Under the pieces are notes generated by a model that had not been told where the DNA came from, did not search any database, and was given only the letters and a program-made list of their open reading frames with translations. This document shows, in pieces, positions 25,609 through 34,071 of a stretch of DNA of 64,000 nucleotides (the first letter of the stretch is position 1; every line of letters begins with the position of its first letter). Position numbers and translations under genes: made by a program. The stretch comes from Winogradskyella ouciana (GTDB lineage: Bacteria; Bacteroidota; Bacteroidia; Flavobacteriales; Flavobacteriaceae), in NCBI RefSeq assembly GCF_009709615.1, contig NZ_WJYA01000010.1, positions 1 through 64,000 on the forward strand, given 5' to 3'.

Positions 25609-27717
25609 ATGAAACTTGCTATTAACACTTTTTCCATAGTTTTTAAACTATGGTTTTCATTTATGTTTTGCATTTATGGTCTAAATGCTCAAATCACGTC
25701 ATATCCTTATTTAGAAGATTTTGAATCCGGACCAGGAGGATGGACCGTACATGGAGCAAACACCTCTTGGGAATTGGGGGTACCATCTGCAACTTACATA
25801 AATTCTGCTGCATCGGGTAATATTGCTTGGGTAACGAATTTAAGTGGAGATCATTCTACTGATGAATTTGGCTGGGTAGAGAGTCCAGTTTTTGATTTAT
25901 CAAGTTTAACGACACCTTATCTACAATTTAATTATTATTTGGATTGTGCTACGCCTGATGCTGCTACAATTCAAATATCTACTGATGAAGGTGCAAATTG
26001 GAATACTTTGATTAGTTCAGACGGAAACCCACCTTCTGGAACAATTATTAATTGGATGAATTATACAGGTACTATAGGGCCGCTTAGCACGAGTGGTTGG
26101 TCTAATTATTTTGACTATTGGAAAACAGCTGTTTACACTTTAGAGGATTTTTTAGGAGTGGAATCTATTAAATTTAGAATAGTTTTTGGATCTGATCATA
26201 TAAACCAGTTTAATGGCTTTGCTTTTGATAGATTTCAAATCTCAGACACTTACTGTTATGCTGGTGAGGAAGAAGATTATTATAATAATGACCCAGATAG
26301 TAATTGGATTAGATGCATAGATAATGGCGAAAATGTTGATTTAAATGCTGTTGTTGATGATTTTTTAACTAATACAGGCAGAACACCAAATTTTGTAACT
26401 AGACGATGGGAATTCCTTAGTGGGCCTTTCGGGCCAAGGGGTCCTAAAGTTATTACGCTTAGCAATGATGACGATGACGCAGATTTTCCTAATACGGGAT
26501 CTGGTTTAGGGCAACTCTTTACATTTAATTATATTGTTGAAGATGGTCAGTGCCAAGACAATGTAGAAATTAATATTTGTATGGACCCAGAGCCATCTGG
26601 TAGTTATGATGAAAAAGTTCTGTATATCTGTTCAGGCGAGTCTATAGAAAATGGATATGAGTTATTTAATGCTTTTTCTTTAAATGGTATCAGAGAAATT
26701 GCCGAAACTGATTTTTATGGGGATTTGGTATTAAAAACATGGTACGAAGATGTTGCATTTGGTAATGATGCCCAATATCCGATAGATGCCGAAGGTTTTT
26801 ATGTATATGAAGACAACACATCTAACCAATTAGAAGCCGAAGTTGTAGAATTAGATTGCAGTGATAAAGATATTGAATTGTCATTTGCCAATGCCCAAAA
26901 CACTACTGATGGAACTGATGATTTTTATGAAGTTGATGTTATGATAAAAACAACGACTCCGGGTAGTAGTTTTAAACTAGGGGATGGAAAATTATTTATT
27001 AGATATAATACTGATGCGTTTGGTACATTTGTAAATGCATATAAAAATGTTCAGATTACCCACCCTTCAGACCAAGGTTATATAGCTGGCCAAACTATAG
27101 ACTCTGACCCAAATGTTAATGTCTATTCATCACTTTTCCCCCTAGATAACATAAATGGTGTAGCAGACCCAGAAAACATTACTGATAGTGATATTTTTAG
27201 ATTTTCTTGGAGCTTTAGACAACTTTATAGTACAACTATGTTCGCGGCTGACAATGTCTCTAACACACCAGCCAAGTTATGCCGCATTAAAATAAAATAT
27301 GAAGATTCTAGTTATGATCCACAATTAGTATTTGAAGGCTCTGGTATCTATGACAATAAGTTTACTACAGCTGCAATATGTGGTTGGGTAAACGGAGGGC
27401 CAGATATAACAGATTGCACAAGTGAACCTAAGACCTTGATAATTAATGACAACTTTAGCTCTGTACTATCAACCACAGACTATTCTACATTAAATAGTAT
27501 AGTTTTGCATCCTAACCCTTCAAACGGAACTGTTAATGTTTCGGGGAATATGGGTTCATTGAATCGTATACAGGTGTTTTCGGTTACTGGTGCGCTTGTT
27601 AAGGAAGTTGAAACTACTTTGGATGTAATTGATATTTCAAATTTAAAATCTGGATTGTATTTCTTTAAACTTTTAGGTGATAATGCAACAAAAACTGTAA
27701 GGGTTATAAAACAATAA
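25609..27717 (+). CDS. secreted protein with T9SS type A sorting domain
   Basis: A 702-residue surface or secreted protein. The signal peptide ends GLNAQ near residue 28. Residues 35-215 look like a MAM/jelly-roll adhesion domain (PYLEDFESGPGGWTVHG, GWVESPVFDLSSL, IKFRIVFGSD). The central part has Asp-rich beta-domains (ITLSNDDDDADFPNTGSG). The last 75 residues are a T9SS type A domain: LHPNPSNGTVNVSG, IQVFSVTGALV and SGLYFFKLL. There is no catalytic motif. It lies 18 bp ahead of the TPR-CHAT gene and is probably co-transcribed, which could make it a substrate or surface partner of the protease system; that link is inference. Confidence 0.85.
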   Translation: MKLAINTFSIVFKLWFSFMFCIYGLNAQITSYPYLEDFESGPGGWTVHGANTSWELGVPSATYINSAASGNIAWVTNLSGDHSTDEFGWVESPVFDLSSLTTPYLQFNYYLDCATPDAATIQISTDEGANWNTLISSDGNPPSGTIINWMNYTGTIGPLSTSGWSNYFDYWKTAVYTLEDFLGVESIKFRIVFGSDHINQFNGFAFDRFQISDTYCYAGEEEDYYNNDPDSNWIRCIDNGENVDLNAVVDDFLTNTGRTPNFVTRRWEFLSGPFGPRGPKVITLSNDDDDADFPNTGSGLGQLFTFNYIVEDGQCQDNVEINICMDPEPSGSYDEKVLYICSGESIENGYELFNAFSLNGIREIAETDFYGDLVLKTWYEDVAFGNDAQYPIDAEGFYVYEDNTSNQLEAEVVELDCSDKDIELSFANAQNTTDGTDDFYEVDVMIKTTTPGSSFKLGDGKLFIRYNTDAFGTFVNAYKNVQITHPSDQGYIAGQTIDSDPNVNVYSSLFPLDNINGVADPENITDSDIFRFSWSFRQLYSTTMFAADNVSNTPAKLCRIKIKYEDSSYDPQLVFEGSGIYDNKFTTAAICGWVNGGPDITDCTSEPKTLIINDNFSSVLSTTDYSTLNSIVLHPNPSNGTVNVSGNMGSLNRIQVFSVTGALVKEVETTLDVIDISNLKSGLYFFKLLGDNATKTVRVIKQ

Positions 27718-27735
27718 AAGAATAATTTAATAAAG

Positions 27736-30700
27736 ATGAATCTACGTGGGTTTTTCATAATTTTTTATTGTCTAAGTGTAACTTTAATTACATCATGTTC
27801 TTCTCAAAAACCAAATCTTAGCTCTAATTCATGGAATCGTCATTTTAATTATGCAAAGATTCAATTAGATAGTAGTAAAGTAAAGGAGGCCCTTCCTCAT
27901 TTAGAAAAGTCTTACATCATACTTAAAACAAAAAAACCTAGCAATAAGAACTTAGGTAAAGTGGCTGAGTTATTAGGAACAACCTATGTAAAAAACAAAA
28001 AAAGGAAAGAAGCCGTTGAATGTTATGCAACAGCTATTGAGTGTTTAGAGCTTAACAATCAAACCCACCTACCAAAATATTCAGAACTTTTATATGGTCT
28101 TGGGTTAAACTACCGTCGATTAGGGGATTATAAAAATTCTATTAATACGCTAAAAAAGCGTTTAAGTATTATAGAAGTTATTTTAGGTAAGGAGAATGTT
28201 GATTATGCCAAAACTTTGAATAGTATTTCTTATGCTTACAGGAAATTAGATAATTACGATGAGGCCATTTCGTATAACCTGAGATATGGGAATATAATGA
28301 AACTTGTTTATGGTGAAAACAGCTCAGAATATGCTAAGAGTTTGAGTTTGTTGAGTCAAATATATTGGTCTCAAGGTCAATTGAATAATGCTATCCCATT
28401 GCAGCGCAAAGTCATTACCATGTATCCAGAACGTGTAAGAGATACAAGCTATAATTATGCAGTTGCTATTTATACAATGTCTTTATTGTATAAAGATACC
28501 AATCAATATAAAAAGGAAATAGAACTTCTTAAGCAATTTAAGGAAATAATGCTAAGGACACCCAAATACCATAGGCACCTGATTAATGCCGATAATAATT
28601 TGGCCGTTGCTTACGATAATATAGGTGATTATCAAAAAGCCATTGGCATTATAAATAATGTTTTAAAGAATACACCAAAAGATGACTCTAATTACCCTAA
28701 AAGATTACAAAATTTGGCATATTATCAAGCCAGGCTTGGTGATTATACTAAAGCAATAGAAACCTACGATAAAGCTATAGAAGCTTGTAAAACTATTTAT
28801 GATGTTGCACACTCTAACTATGCTCAATTAATTGATGCCAAGGGTCAAATGCATTTAAAAAAAGGCGAGTTTCTTAAAGCAGAGCAGCATTTTAGAGAAG
28901 CTATGTCCATTTTAGATAAAAACGAAGGCATCAAACAATCACATTCAGAATATGGGTTTTACTTAAATAATTATGCAAGGTCCCTATTAGCTTTAGAACG
29001 TTATGATGAAGCCATAGTTTCTATAAAAAAAGGGATAAAATTATCGGAAGGCAATTCAATACCAGATCCGGTTAGATATTACAGAAAGCAACAAGACTTA
29101 GCTGAAGCCTATATGAAAACGGAAAAATTCGATGAGGCTTTATCAATACTCAAAAAATATGAAACTGATGTAGCTCAACGACTAGGTAAAAGCCACCAAG
29201 ATTATGGTGCTTATTTGAAAAACTTAGGGAAAGCGCATTTATTGAACTCAAATCATAATGAGGCATATAATTATTTTGATGCATCAAACACTATAACGAT
29301 TAACCAAATAGACAAGGTTTTTAAATTTAGAACAGAAAAAGAAAACAAAGAATTCATGGAAATGCTAAGACCAGAATTTGATGAGTTGCAAGCATTGGCC
29401 ATAGATAATAAAAAGTTAAGTTCTCAATTGATTTATATAAACTTAAACAACCAATTATTGCTAAAGAACTTGCTGTTATCACAATCCAAGCAAATAATTG
29501 AAAAGTTATCGGATAATACAGATTCTATAACAGCAAATATGATCTTTGAATACAGGCAACTAAAATCCAAAGTCTCAGAACTTGTTAGTTCCAGTATATC
29601 ACAGAAAACCGAAACCTTAGATAGTCTCTATAACGTTCTTAATTCTAAAGAAGCAGAGTTAACGAAGTTATATGCTGAAAAATATGAGAATAACACCAAT
29701 TTAAAAAAGGATTGGATTCTCTCAAAACAAGAGTTAAAGGAGGATGAAATAGCTATAGAATTTTCCAATTTTAGAAATACTAATGAGGACTCCCTAATTG
29801 ATTCTTATTATGTTGCTTATCTGTATAAAAAAGATTGGGTACATCCAAAAATGGTTAGTTTGTTCAACGAGAGGGATCTTCTAGAACTCGTTAAAGACAA
29901 AAGCCCCAGTGAACTTTATAAAACAAGAGGTTCTAAAGCCAAAAGTATTTCAAATTTCGAAAGTATTTATCATTTAATTTGGAAACCTCTAGAGGCTGAA
30001 CTTGATAATATAAATACGATTTATTTTTCACCAAGTGGTATTCTCAACCAAATACCATTTGGCGCACTTGCTGTAGATGGTAACAAAAGACTTATAGACA
30101 AATATGATTTAATAAGGTTAAGTAGTACAGGGAAACTACAAGAACGATCAAAAAAACTGATTCCTAATGATATACTTATTTATGGTGGGATAGAATATGA
30201 TTACGCTAAAAATGGTAAAATGCTAGATAGCACATTGCTAAACATTAAAGAGTTAGAAAGTTTTAAATCTAGTAAAACAAGTAATACTAAAGGCGATTTT
30301 TGGGATTATTTGCCTGGAACGCTAAACGAGGTTGAGTCACTAAAATCTAACTTTGACAATTATGGAGTCTCATATCAAATGTTTTCTGGTAAAGAAGCTT
30401 CTGAAGAAACGTTCAAAAACTTAGATGGCAAAAGCCCTAAAATAATTCATATAGCTACACATGGCTTTTTCTATGAGAACTATAAACAAAACAATACCGA
30501 TTACGCAGCACAAGGTAAATTGAGTCCTTATACATATTCAGAAGATCCACTTTTGCGTTCTGGACTGATTTTAGCCGGTGGAAATTATGCATGGAAAAAC
30601 GGAATTAACCCTTATGAACAAGAAGATGGTATTCTAACATCCTTAGAAATTTCCAATCTCAATTTATCTAATACAGATTTGGTGGTTTTAAGTGCATGCG

Positions 30701-30960
30701 AAACAGGTTTGGGCGATATAGATGGCAGTGAAGGTGTGTACGGTTTGCAGCGTGCTTTTAAAATGGCTGGTGTGGATCTTATAATGATGAGTCTTTGGGA
30801 AGTGCCAGACAAAGAAACCTCTGAGTTTATGCAGATATTTTATGATAAGTGGCTTGGCGGATTAAATATAAGAACTGCCTTTAACCAAACTCAGCGTACC
30901 ATGTCTATAAAATATGCTAAAAGCCCAGAGAAGTGGGCGGCTTTTGTTTTATTTGAATAA
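27736..30960 (+). CDS. TPR-CHAT caspase-like protease, exported lipoprotein
   Basis: A 1074-residue lipoprotein (lipobox LITSC, Cys21). Residues 40-540 hold about a dozen tetratricopeptide repeats, for example LLYGLGLNYRRLGDYKNSIN and LAYYQARLGDYTKAIETYDK. The CHAT domain covers about 660-1074: the SPSGILNQIPFGAL strand, catalytic His909 in HIATHGFF, and Cys988 in LVVLSACETGLGD, ending KWAAFVLFE. CHAT is a separase/caspase-fold cysteine protease. A basic motif TRGSKAK (R731-G732) lies in the loop before the IYHLIWKPL helix. Known TPR-CHAT proteins such as Craspase act in the cytoplasm; this one carries an export signal. It shares its C-terminal half closely with the CHAT gene at 38.5-40.5 kb. 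Confidence 0.93.
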   Translation: MNLRGFFIIFYCLSVTLITSCSSQKPNLSSNSWNRHFNYAKIQLDSSKVKEALPHLEKSYIILKTKKPSNKNLGKVAELLGTTYVKNKKRKEAVECYATAIECLELNNQTHLPKYSELLYGLGLNYRRLGDYKNSINTLKKRLSIIEVILGKENVDYAKTLNSISYAYRKLDNYDEAISYNLRYGNIMKLVYGENSSEYAKSLSLLSQIYWSQGQLNNAIPLQRKVITMYPERVRDTSYNYAVAIYTMSLLYKDTNQYKKEIELLKQFKEIMLRTPKYHRHLINADNNLAVAYDNIGDYQKAIGIINNVLKNTPKDDSNYPKRLQNLAYYQARLGDYTKAIETYDKAIEACKTIYDVAHSNYAQLIDAKGQMHLKKGEFLKAEQHFREAMSILDKNEGIKQSHSEYGFYLNNYARSLLALERYDEAIVSIKKGIKLSEGNSIPDPVRYYRKQQDLAEAYMKTEKFDEALSILKKYETDVAQRLGKSHQDYGAYLKNLGKAHLLNSNHNEAYNYFDASNTITINQIDKVFKFRTEKENKEFMEMLRPEFDELQALAIDNKKLSSQLIYINLNNQLLLKNLLLSQSKQIIEKLSDNTDSITANMIFEYRQLKSKVSELVSSSISQKTETLDSLYNVLNSKEAELTKLYAEKYENNTNLKKDWILSKQELKEDEIAIEFSNFRNTNEDSLIDSYYVAYLYKKDWVHPKMVSLFNERDLLELVKDKSPSELYKTRGSKAKSISNFESIYHLIWKPLEAELDNINTIYFSPSGILNQIPFGALAVDGNKRLIDKYDLIRLSSTGKLQERSKKLIPNDILIYGGIEYDYAKNGKMLDSTLLNIKELESFKSSKTSNTKGDFWDYLPGTLNEVESLKSNFDNYGVSYQMFSGKEASEETFKNLDGKSPKIIHIATHGFFYENYKQNNTDYAAQGKLSPYTYSEDPLLRSGLILAGGNYAWKNGINPYEQEDGILTSLEISNLNLSNTDLVVLSACETGLGDIDGSEGVYGLQRAFKMAGVDLIMMSLWEVPDKETSEFMQIFYDKWLGGLNIRTAFNQTQRTMSIKYAKSPEKWAAFVLFE

Positions 30961-31071
30961 TAAATTAATAGTTAAGATTAGCTCTTCCTGTTATACTTTT
31001 AAACTTCAGATAAAGACGATCTGATTATTGTTCTGTTAATGACATTCCAATTTTAATTCATGCAGTTGAGA

Positions 31072-31103
31072 TTGCCTTTATATGTAACTTCCTATTACTT
31101 TTG
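31072..31103 (+). promoter_or_regulatory. possible promoter for the CHASE2/caspase gene group
   Basis: TTG 31072-31074 and TACTTTTG 31096-31103 are 21 nt apart, in the 278-bp gap after the TPR-CHAT gene. It lies 135 bp ahead of the next ATG. I see nothing else coding in this gap, which suggests that the plus train is two transcription units. Confidence 0.4.
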
Positions 31104-31238
31104 GTATACGATTATGCTTATTCTATTTAAAAGACTACCAATTTTGGCAACCTTTTTGTTATTTATAGCTAGTAGATAATAAATTTAGTATTTTGTTAAA
31201 TATTAATTTATAAATTACATATCCTAAAGTTCTAAAAT

Positions 31239-32138
31239 ATGAAAAAAGTAATCTCATTGCTATTGTTATTGCTTATATGCTCTTGCAAAGTACACCAAAG
31301 ATCAAATATTCAATCTAACGAAGAGTTTGTTGTAGAAATGAAAAGAGCAGACACTAGAGGAGGATTAATAGAAACCGTTCTACAAGGTGTGTTCTTTGGG
31401 GCATCGTATTTAGCGGATAAAACATCAGAGTCTTTAGTTAGCAGATATTCTCAGTCACTATCTATAAATAACTACTATAACTCGGATTTAGGTAGTGTAG
31501 AAAAAACATTTAAAGAGATTCATATAAAAAAATATTCTAAACCTAATAACCCAGAAAAGAAAGCGCAAATAACATCTATTGTACAAAATGATTTTAGTGC
31601 AATGCCAAAATCTAGAGGTGCATCAGCATCACTCAGTATGGATGATGTTATAAGAGTAGAAGAAGATGATTTATTAAATTTTTATGCTGTAATTGAATTG
31701 ATAAGTGATCCACAAAATCCAGGTATAACGAGGCTAAGTTTTAATGAGTTGAGAGTCTTCTTTTCTAAAACTAAGGTGTACACCGATGAAGATTTAAACG
31801 CAAAAATTTCAATTTTAATTGAAGGTCAATGGAGAGGTGATGATGGAACTCCATTAAAGGCTACATTAATTGAGCAAGAATACGATTTTAAAAATCTTAA
31901 ATATGGAGCTGATAATTTAATTGATAAGCCCATATTATCTCCTTGGTATTATGATATCCCGATCACTACTCAACTAGATGATAACGATAACTATGGAGTC
32001 GTAAAGATAAATGTAAGGCTAGAAGAATATGAAGGTAATAAGAGTAAGTATATCAATAAATTACCAAGTATGCTTAGCGATAATAAAGATGCTATAATTT
32101 CTGATGGCGCTTCTGCAATCGAAAAAATCACAAACTAA
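31239..32138 (+). CDS. lipoprotein of unknown function in the protease cluster
   Basis: A 299-residue lipoprotein (lipobox ICSC, Cys16). I recognise no family. Residues 100-250 look like a beta-rich domain (FYAVIELISDPQNPGITRLSFNELRVFFSKTK split by loops), and the C-terminus is helical and charged. Two Arg-Gly sites, DTR40-GG and KSR126-GAS, recall the processing-like sites in its neighbours. The stop codon touches the TTG start of the CHASE2 gene, so the two are translated together. It could be a periplasmic subunit or substrate of the CHASE2 protein. Confidence 0.75.
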   Translation: MKKVISLLLLLLICSCKVHQRSNIQSNEEFVVEMKRADTRGGLIETVLQGVFFGASYLADKTSESLVSRYSQSLSINNYYNSDLGSVEKTFKEIHIKKYSKPNNPEKKAQITSIVQNDFSAMPKSRGASASLSMDDVIRVEEDDLLNFYAVIELISDPQNPGITRLSFNELRVFFSKTKVYTDEDLNAKISILIEGQWRGDDGTPLKATLIEQEYDFKNLKYGADNLIDKPILSPWYYDIPITTQLDDNDNYGVVKINVRLEEYEGNKSKYINKLPSMLSDNKDAIISDGASAIEKITN

Positions 32139-33308
32139 TTGAAAAAAATATCCGCTGTTAAAGTGTTGTACAGAGATGCATTGCTATGTACGGTAATGAC
32201 ATTTATAATTGCCGGTATATTATATTATGCATTTGTAAACCTTTCTATCTTAGACCCTTTTGAAAAGGCTTTCAAGGATTTTAAATTTACAGACATGTAT
32301 TATTCTGAGCGCATAAATAAAGCGCAACGAAACAACAAAATAGTTATAGTAAACATTAAACATGCTGATCGTTTTCAAATAGCAGAGGTTATCAATAAGA
32401 TTAGTGAAAGCCGACCACGTGTTATAGGCCTGGATATTATTTTTGAGGATAGAAAAATGGAATTTTCAGACTCTTTGCTCAAAGCAGCTATTTCATCTAA
32501 GGATAATATTGTAACGGCTTATTTTCACGAGAATGATTCAATTGTTAATAATCATAAATACTTCCAATTTAACGACGAAGATAAAGGGTATATCAATTTA
32601 GACTTAAAAGGGCAAAATACCGTTATAAGGGATTTTTTAGGCGTAAAGGGAAAGGATAACAAGGAATTTGCTTTTTCCACGCAATTGGCATTAAAAGCAG
32701 GCTATATAGATGAGGCCTATGCTTTAAAGGAATTTAAAGTTCCAATTCCAATAAACTACATTGGTAACAAGGATGTTTTTTTAAGTTTTGATTTTGAAAA
32801 AGTGTTGAGTTCTCAACAAATTCCGGCTTTTAAAGATGCAGTTGTAATACTTGGATATCTAGGTGATGAGAATGTAGCCTATGATATTGAAGATAAACAC
32901 TTTACACCACTAAACGAAGAATGGGTTGGTAGAGCAGTGCCAGATACATTTGGAGTCATTATACACGCCAATATTCTAAATATGCTCTCTAAACAGAATT
33001 TACTCTATAGAATCTCTAAATTCACCACCTATTTATTATCTTTTGTTGTTTGCTTTTTTACTATATTCTTTTCCATGAAACTTTACGTTAAAAATGGTTT
33101 TGTTTTTGACCTCTCAGAAAAGATCATTCAATTACTACTTTCTGTAATTTTAGTGTATTTGGCTTTATTATTGTTACAAGCTAATATATATCTAAGTGTG
33201 GTGCCAATGATACTGTTATCGGTACTGGGAATAGAAATGATAGATTACTATGAGCATTTAGTTAAATACCTTAATAAAAAATTTAAATGGGAAAGTCGTT
33301 TATCTTAA
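32139..33308 (+). CDS. stand-alone CHASE2 sensor membrane protein
   Basis: A 389-residue protein with one N-terminal helix (about residues 14-32), a CHASE2 domain outside the cytoplasm (about 35-295) and three C-terminal helices (about 300-320, 335-352 and 355-370). Family marks are NKIVIVNIKHAD, RPRVIGLDIIFEDRK, VVILGYLGDE and the late GVIIHANILNML. CHASE2 usually senses an extracytoplasmic signal and passes it to a cyclase, kinase or protease; here the protein ends just after the helices with no output domain. The start is TTG, contiguous with the preceding stop. In cyanobacteria CHASE2 can be fused to CHAT, which supports a functional tie with the CHAT proteins here. Confidence 0.87.
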   Translation: MKKISAVKVLYRDALLCTVMTFIIAGILYYAFVNLSILDPFEKAFKDFKFTDMYYSERINKAQRNNKIVIVNIKHADRFQIAEVINKISESRPRVIGLDIIFEDRKMEFSDSLLKAAISSKDNIVTAYFHENDSIVNNHKYFQFNDEDKGYINLDLKGQNTVIRDFLGVKGKDNKEFAFSTQLALKAGYIDEAYALKEFKVPIPINYIGNKDVFLSFDFEKVLSSQQIPAFKDAVVILGYLGDENVAYDIEDKHFTPLNEEWVGRAVPDTFGVIIHANILNMLSKQNLLYRISKFTTYLLSFVVCFFTIFFSMKLYVKNGFVFDLSEKIIQLLLSVILVYLALLLLQANIYLSVVPMILLSVLGIEMIDYYEHLVKYLNKKFKWESRLS

Positions 33309-34066
33309 TAATAATCTTCTTTTGCACTGCAATGCTAAGTGCCCAAGACAGTCTTTGTGTGTTTAAGACCAACTCTGGCATTATAGCAAAAATTGACGGT
33401 AAAAAAAGACCTTTAAACAAAGGAGATTTTTTAAATGAGAAAAGCACTATATATGTTAGCTCACCTTCAGAAATTATGCTTATAGATTCCCAAGGAGACG
33501 CTTTTAATATAGAAGATGTTGGTACCTATACTTATAAAAGCATAATCCAAAATAAAGCCATTGAAGATCAAAAATCATTGACCTCAAAATATTTTAAACT
33601 CATATGGGATGAGTTATTAAAACGTAAGTCTGGCAAAACGATTATTGGAGGCGTTTTTAGAGGAGACGTACTTATGAAATATCCTAGAGATAGTACTAAA
33701 ACAGCAAGTTCTAAATTAACTTTAAGTTGGAAAACTCAGGATGAGGCTTCACAATATTATGTGATTATAAGACCTAAGAATTCTGAAGAGGTGCATAAAT
33801 TTGCAACAAATGGTAATACATTAACACTCTATAATGACAATCCCATTTTTGCTGAAGGAAATGAATTTGAATGGTCTGTAACCACATTAGAATTCCCAAA
33901 TCTTAAGAATATACCTTTTTATGCTTTCACATTAATTGAAAGATCAGAATACGAAGCACTGAAATCTAGCTATAAAGATTTGATAAAAGACTTAAAAGTA
34001 CTTGGTTTATCGAGTACAGAAATAGAAGAATCTATTTGTGAGACTTATGGGATTTGTAAAAAGTAG
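33287..34066 (+). CDS. FecR-like secreted protein
   Basis: A 259-residue protein with signal peptide (ends MLSAQ near residue 20). Residues 25-85 look like a FecR-type sandwich: AKIDGKKRPLNKGDFLNEKSTIYV style, then SSPSEIMLIDSQGDAF. A second beta-domain at about 130-215 (LTLSWKTQDEASQYYVIIR) resembles a fibronectin-like fold. The C-terminus is helical with CETYGIC. It overlaps the CHASE2 gene by 22 bp. FecR-like and CHASE2 domains often occur together in envelope sensors, so I infer that these two form a sensing unit. Confidence 0.72.
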   Translation: MGKSFILIIIFFCTAMLSAQDSLCVFKTNSGIIAKIDGKKRPLNKGDFLNEKSTIYVSSPSEIMLIDSQGDAFNIEDVGTYTYKSIIQNKAIEDQKSLTSKYFKLIWDELLKRKSGKTIIGGVFRGDVLMKYPRDSTKTASSKLTLSWKTQDEASQYYVIIRPKNSEEVHKFATNGNTLTLYNDNPIFAEGNEFEWSVTTLEFPNLKNIPFYAFTLIERSEYEALKSSYKDLIKDLKVLGLSSTEIEESICETYGICKK

Positions 34067-34071
34067 AAGTA

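Noticed and set aside
27736..30960. Craspase-like (type III-E CRISPR) TPR-CHAT
   Set aside because: There is no cas7-11, csx30/31, CRISPR array or RNA-guided gene in the window, and the protein has a lipobox, so it is exported and cannot meet a cytoplasmic effector.
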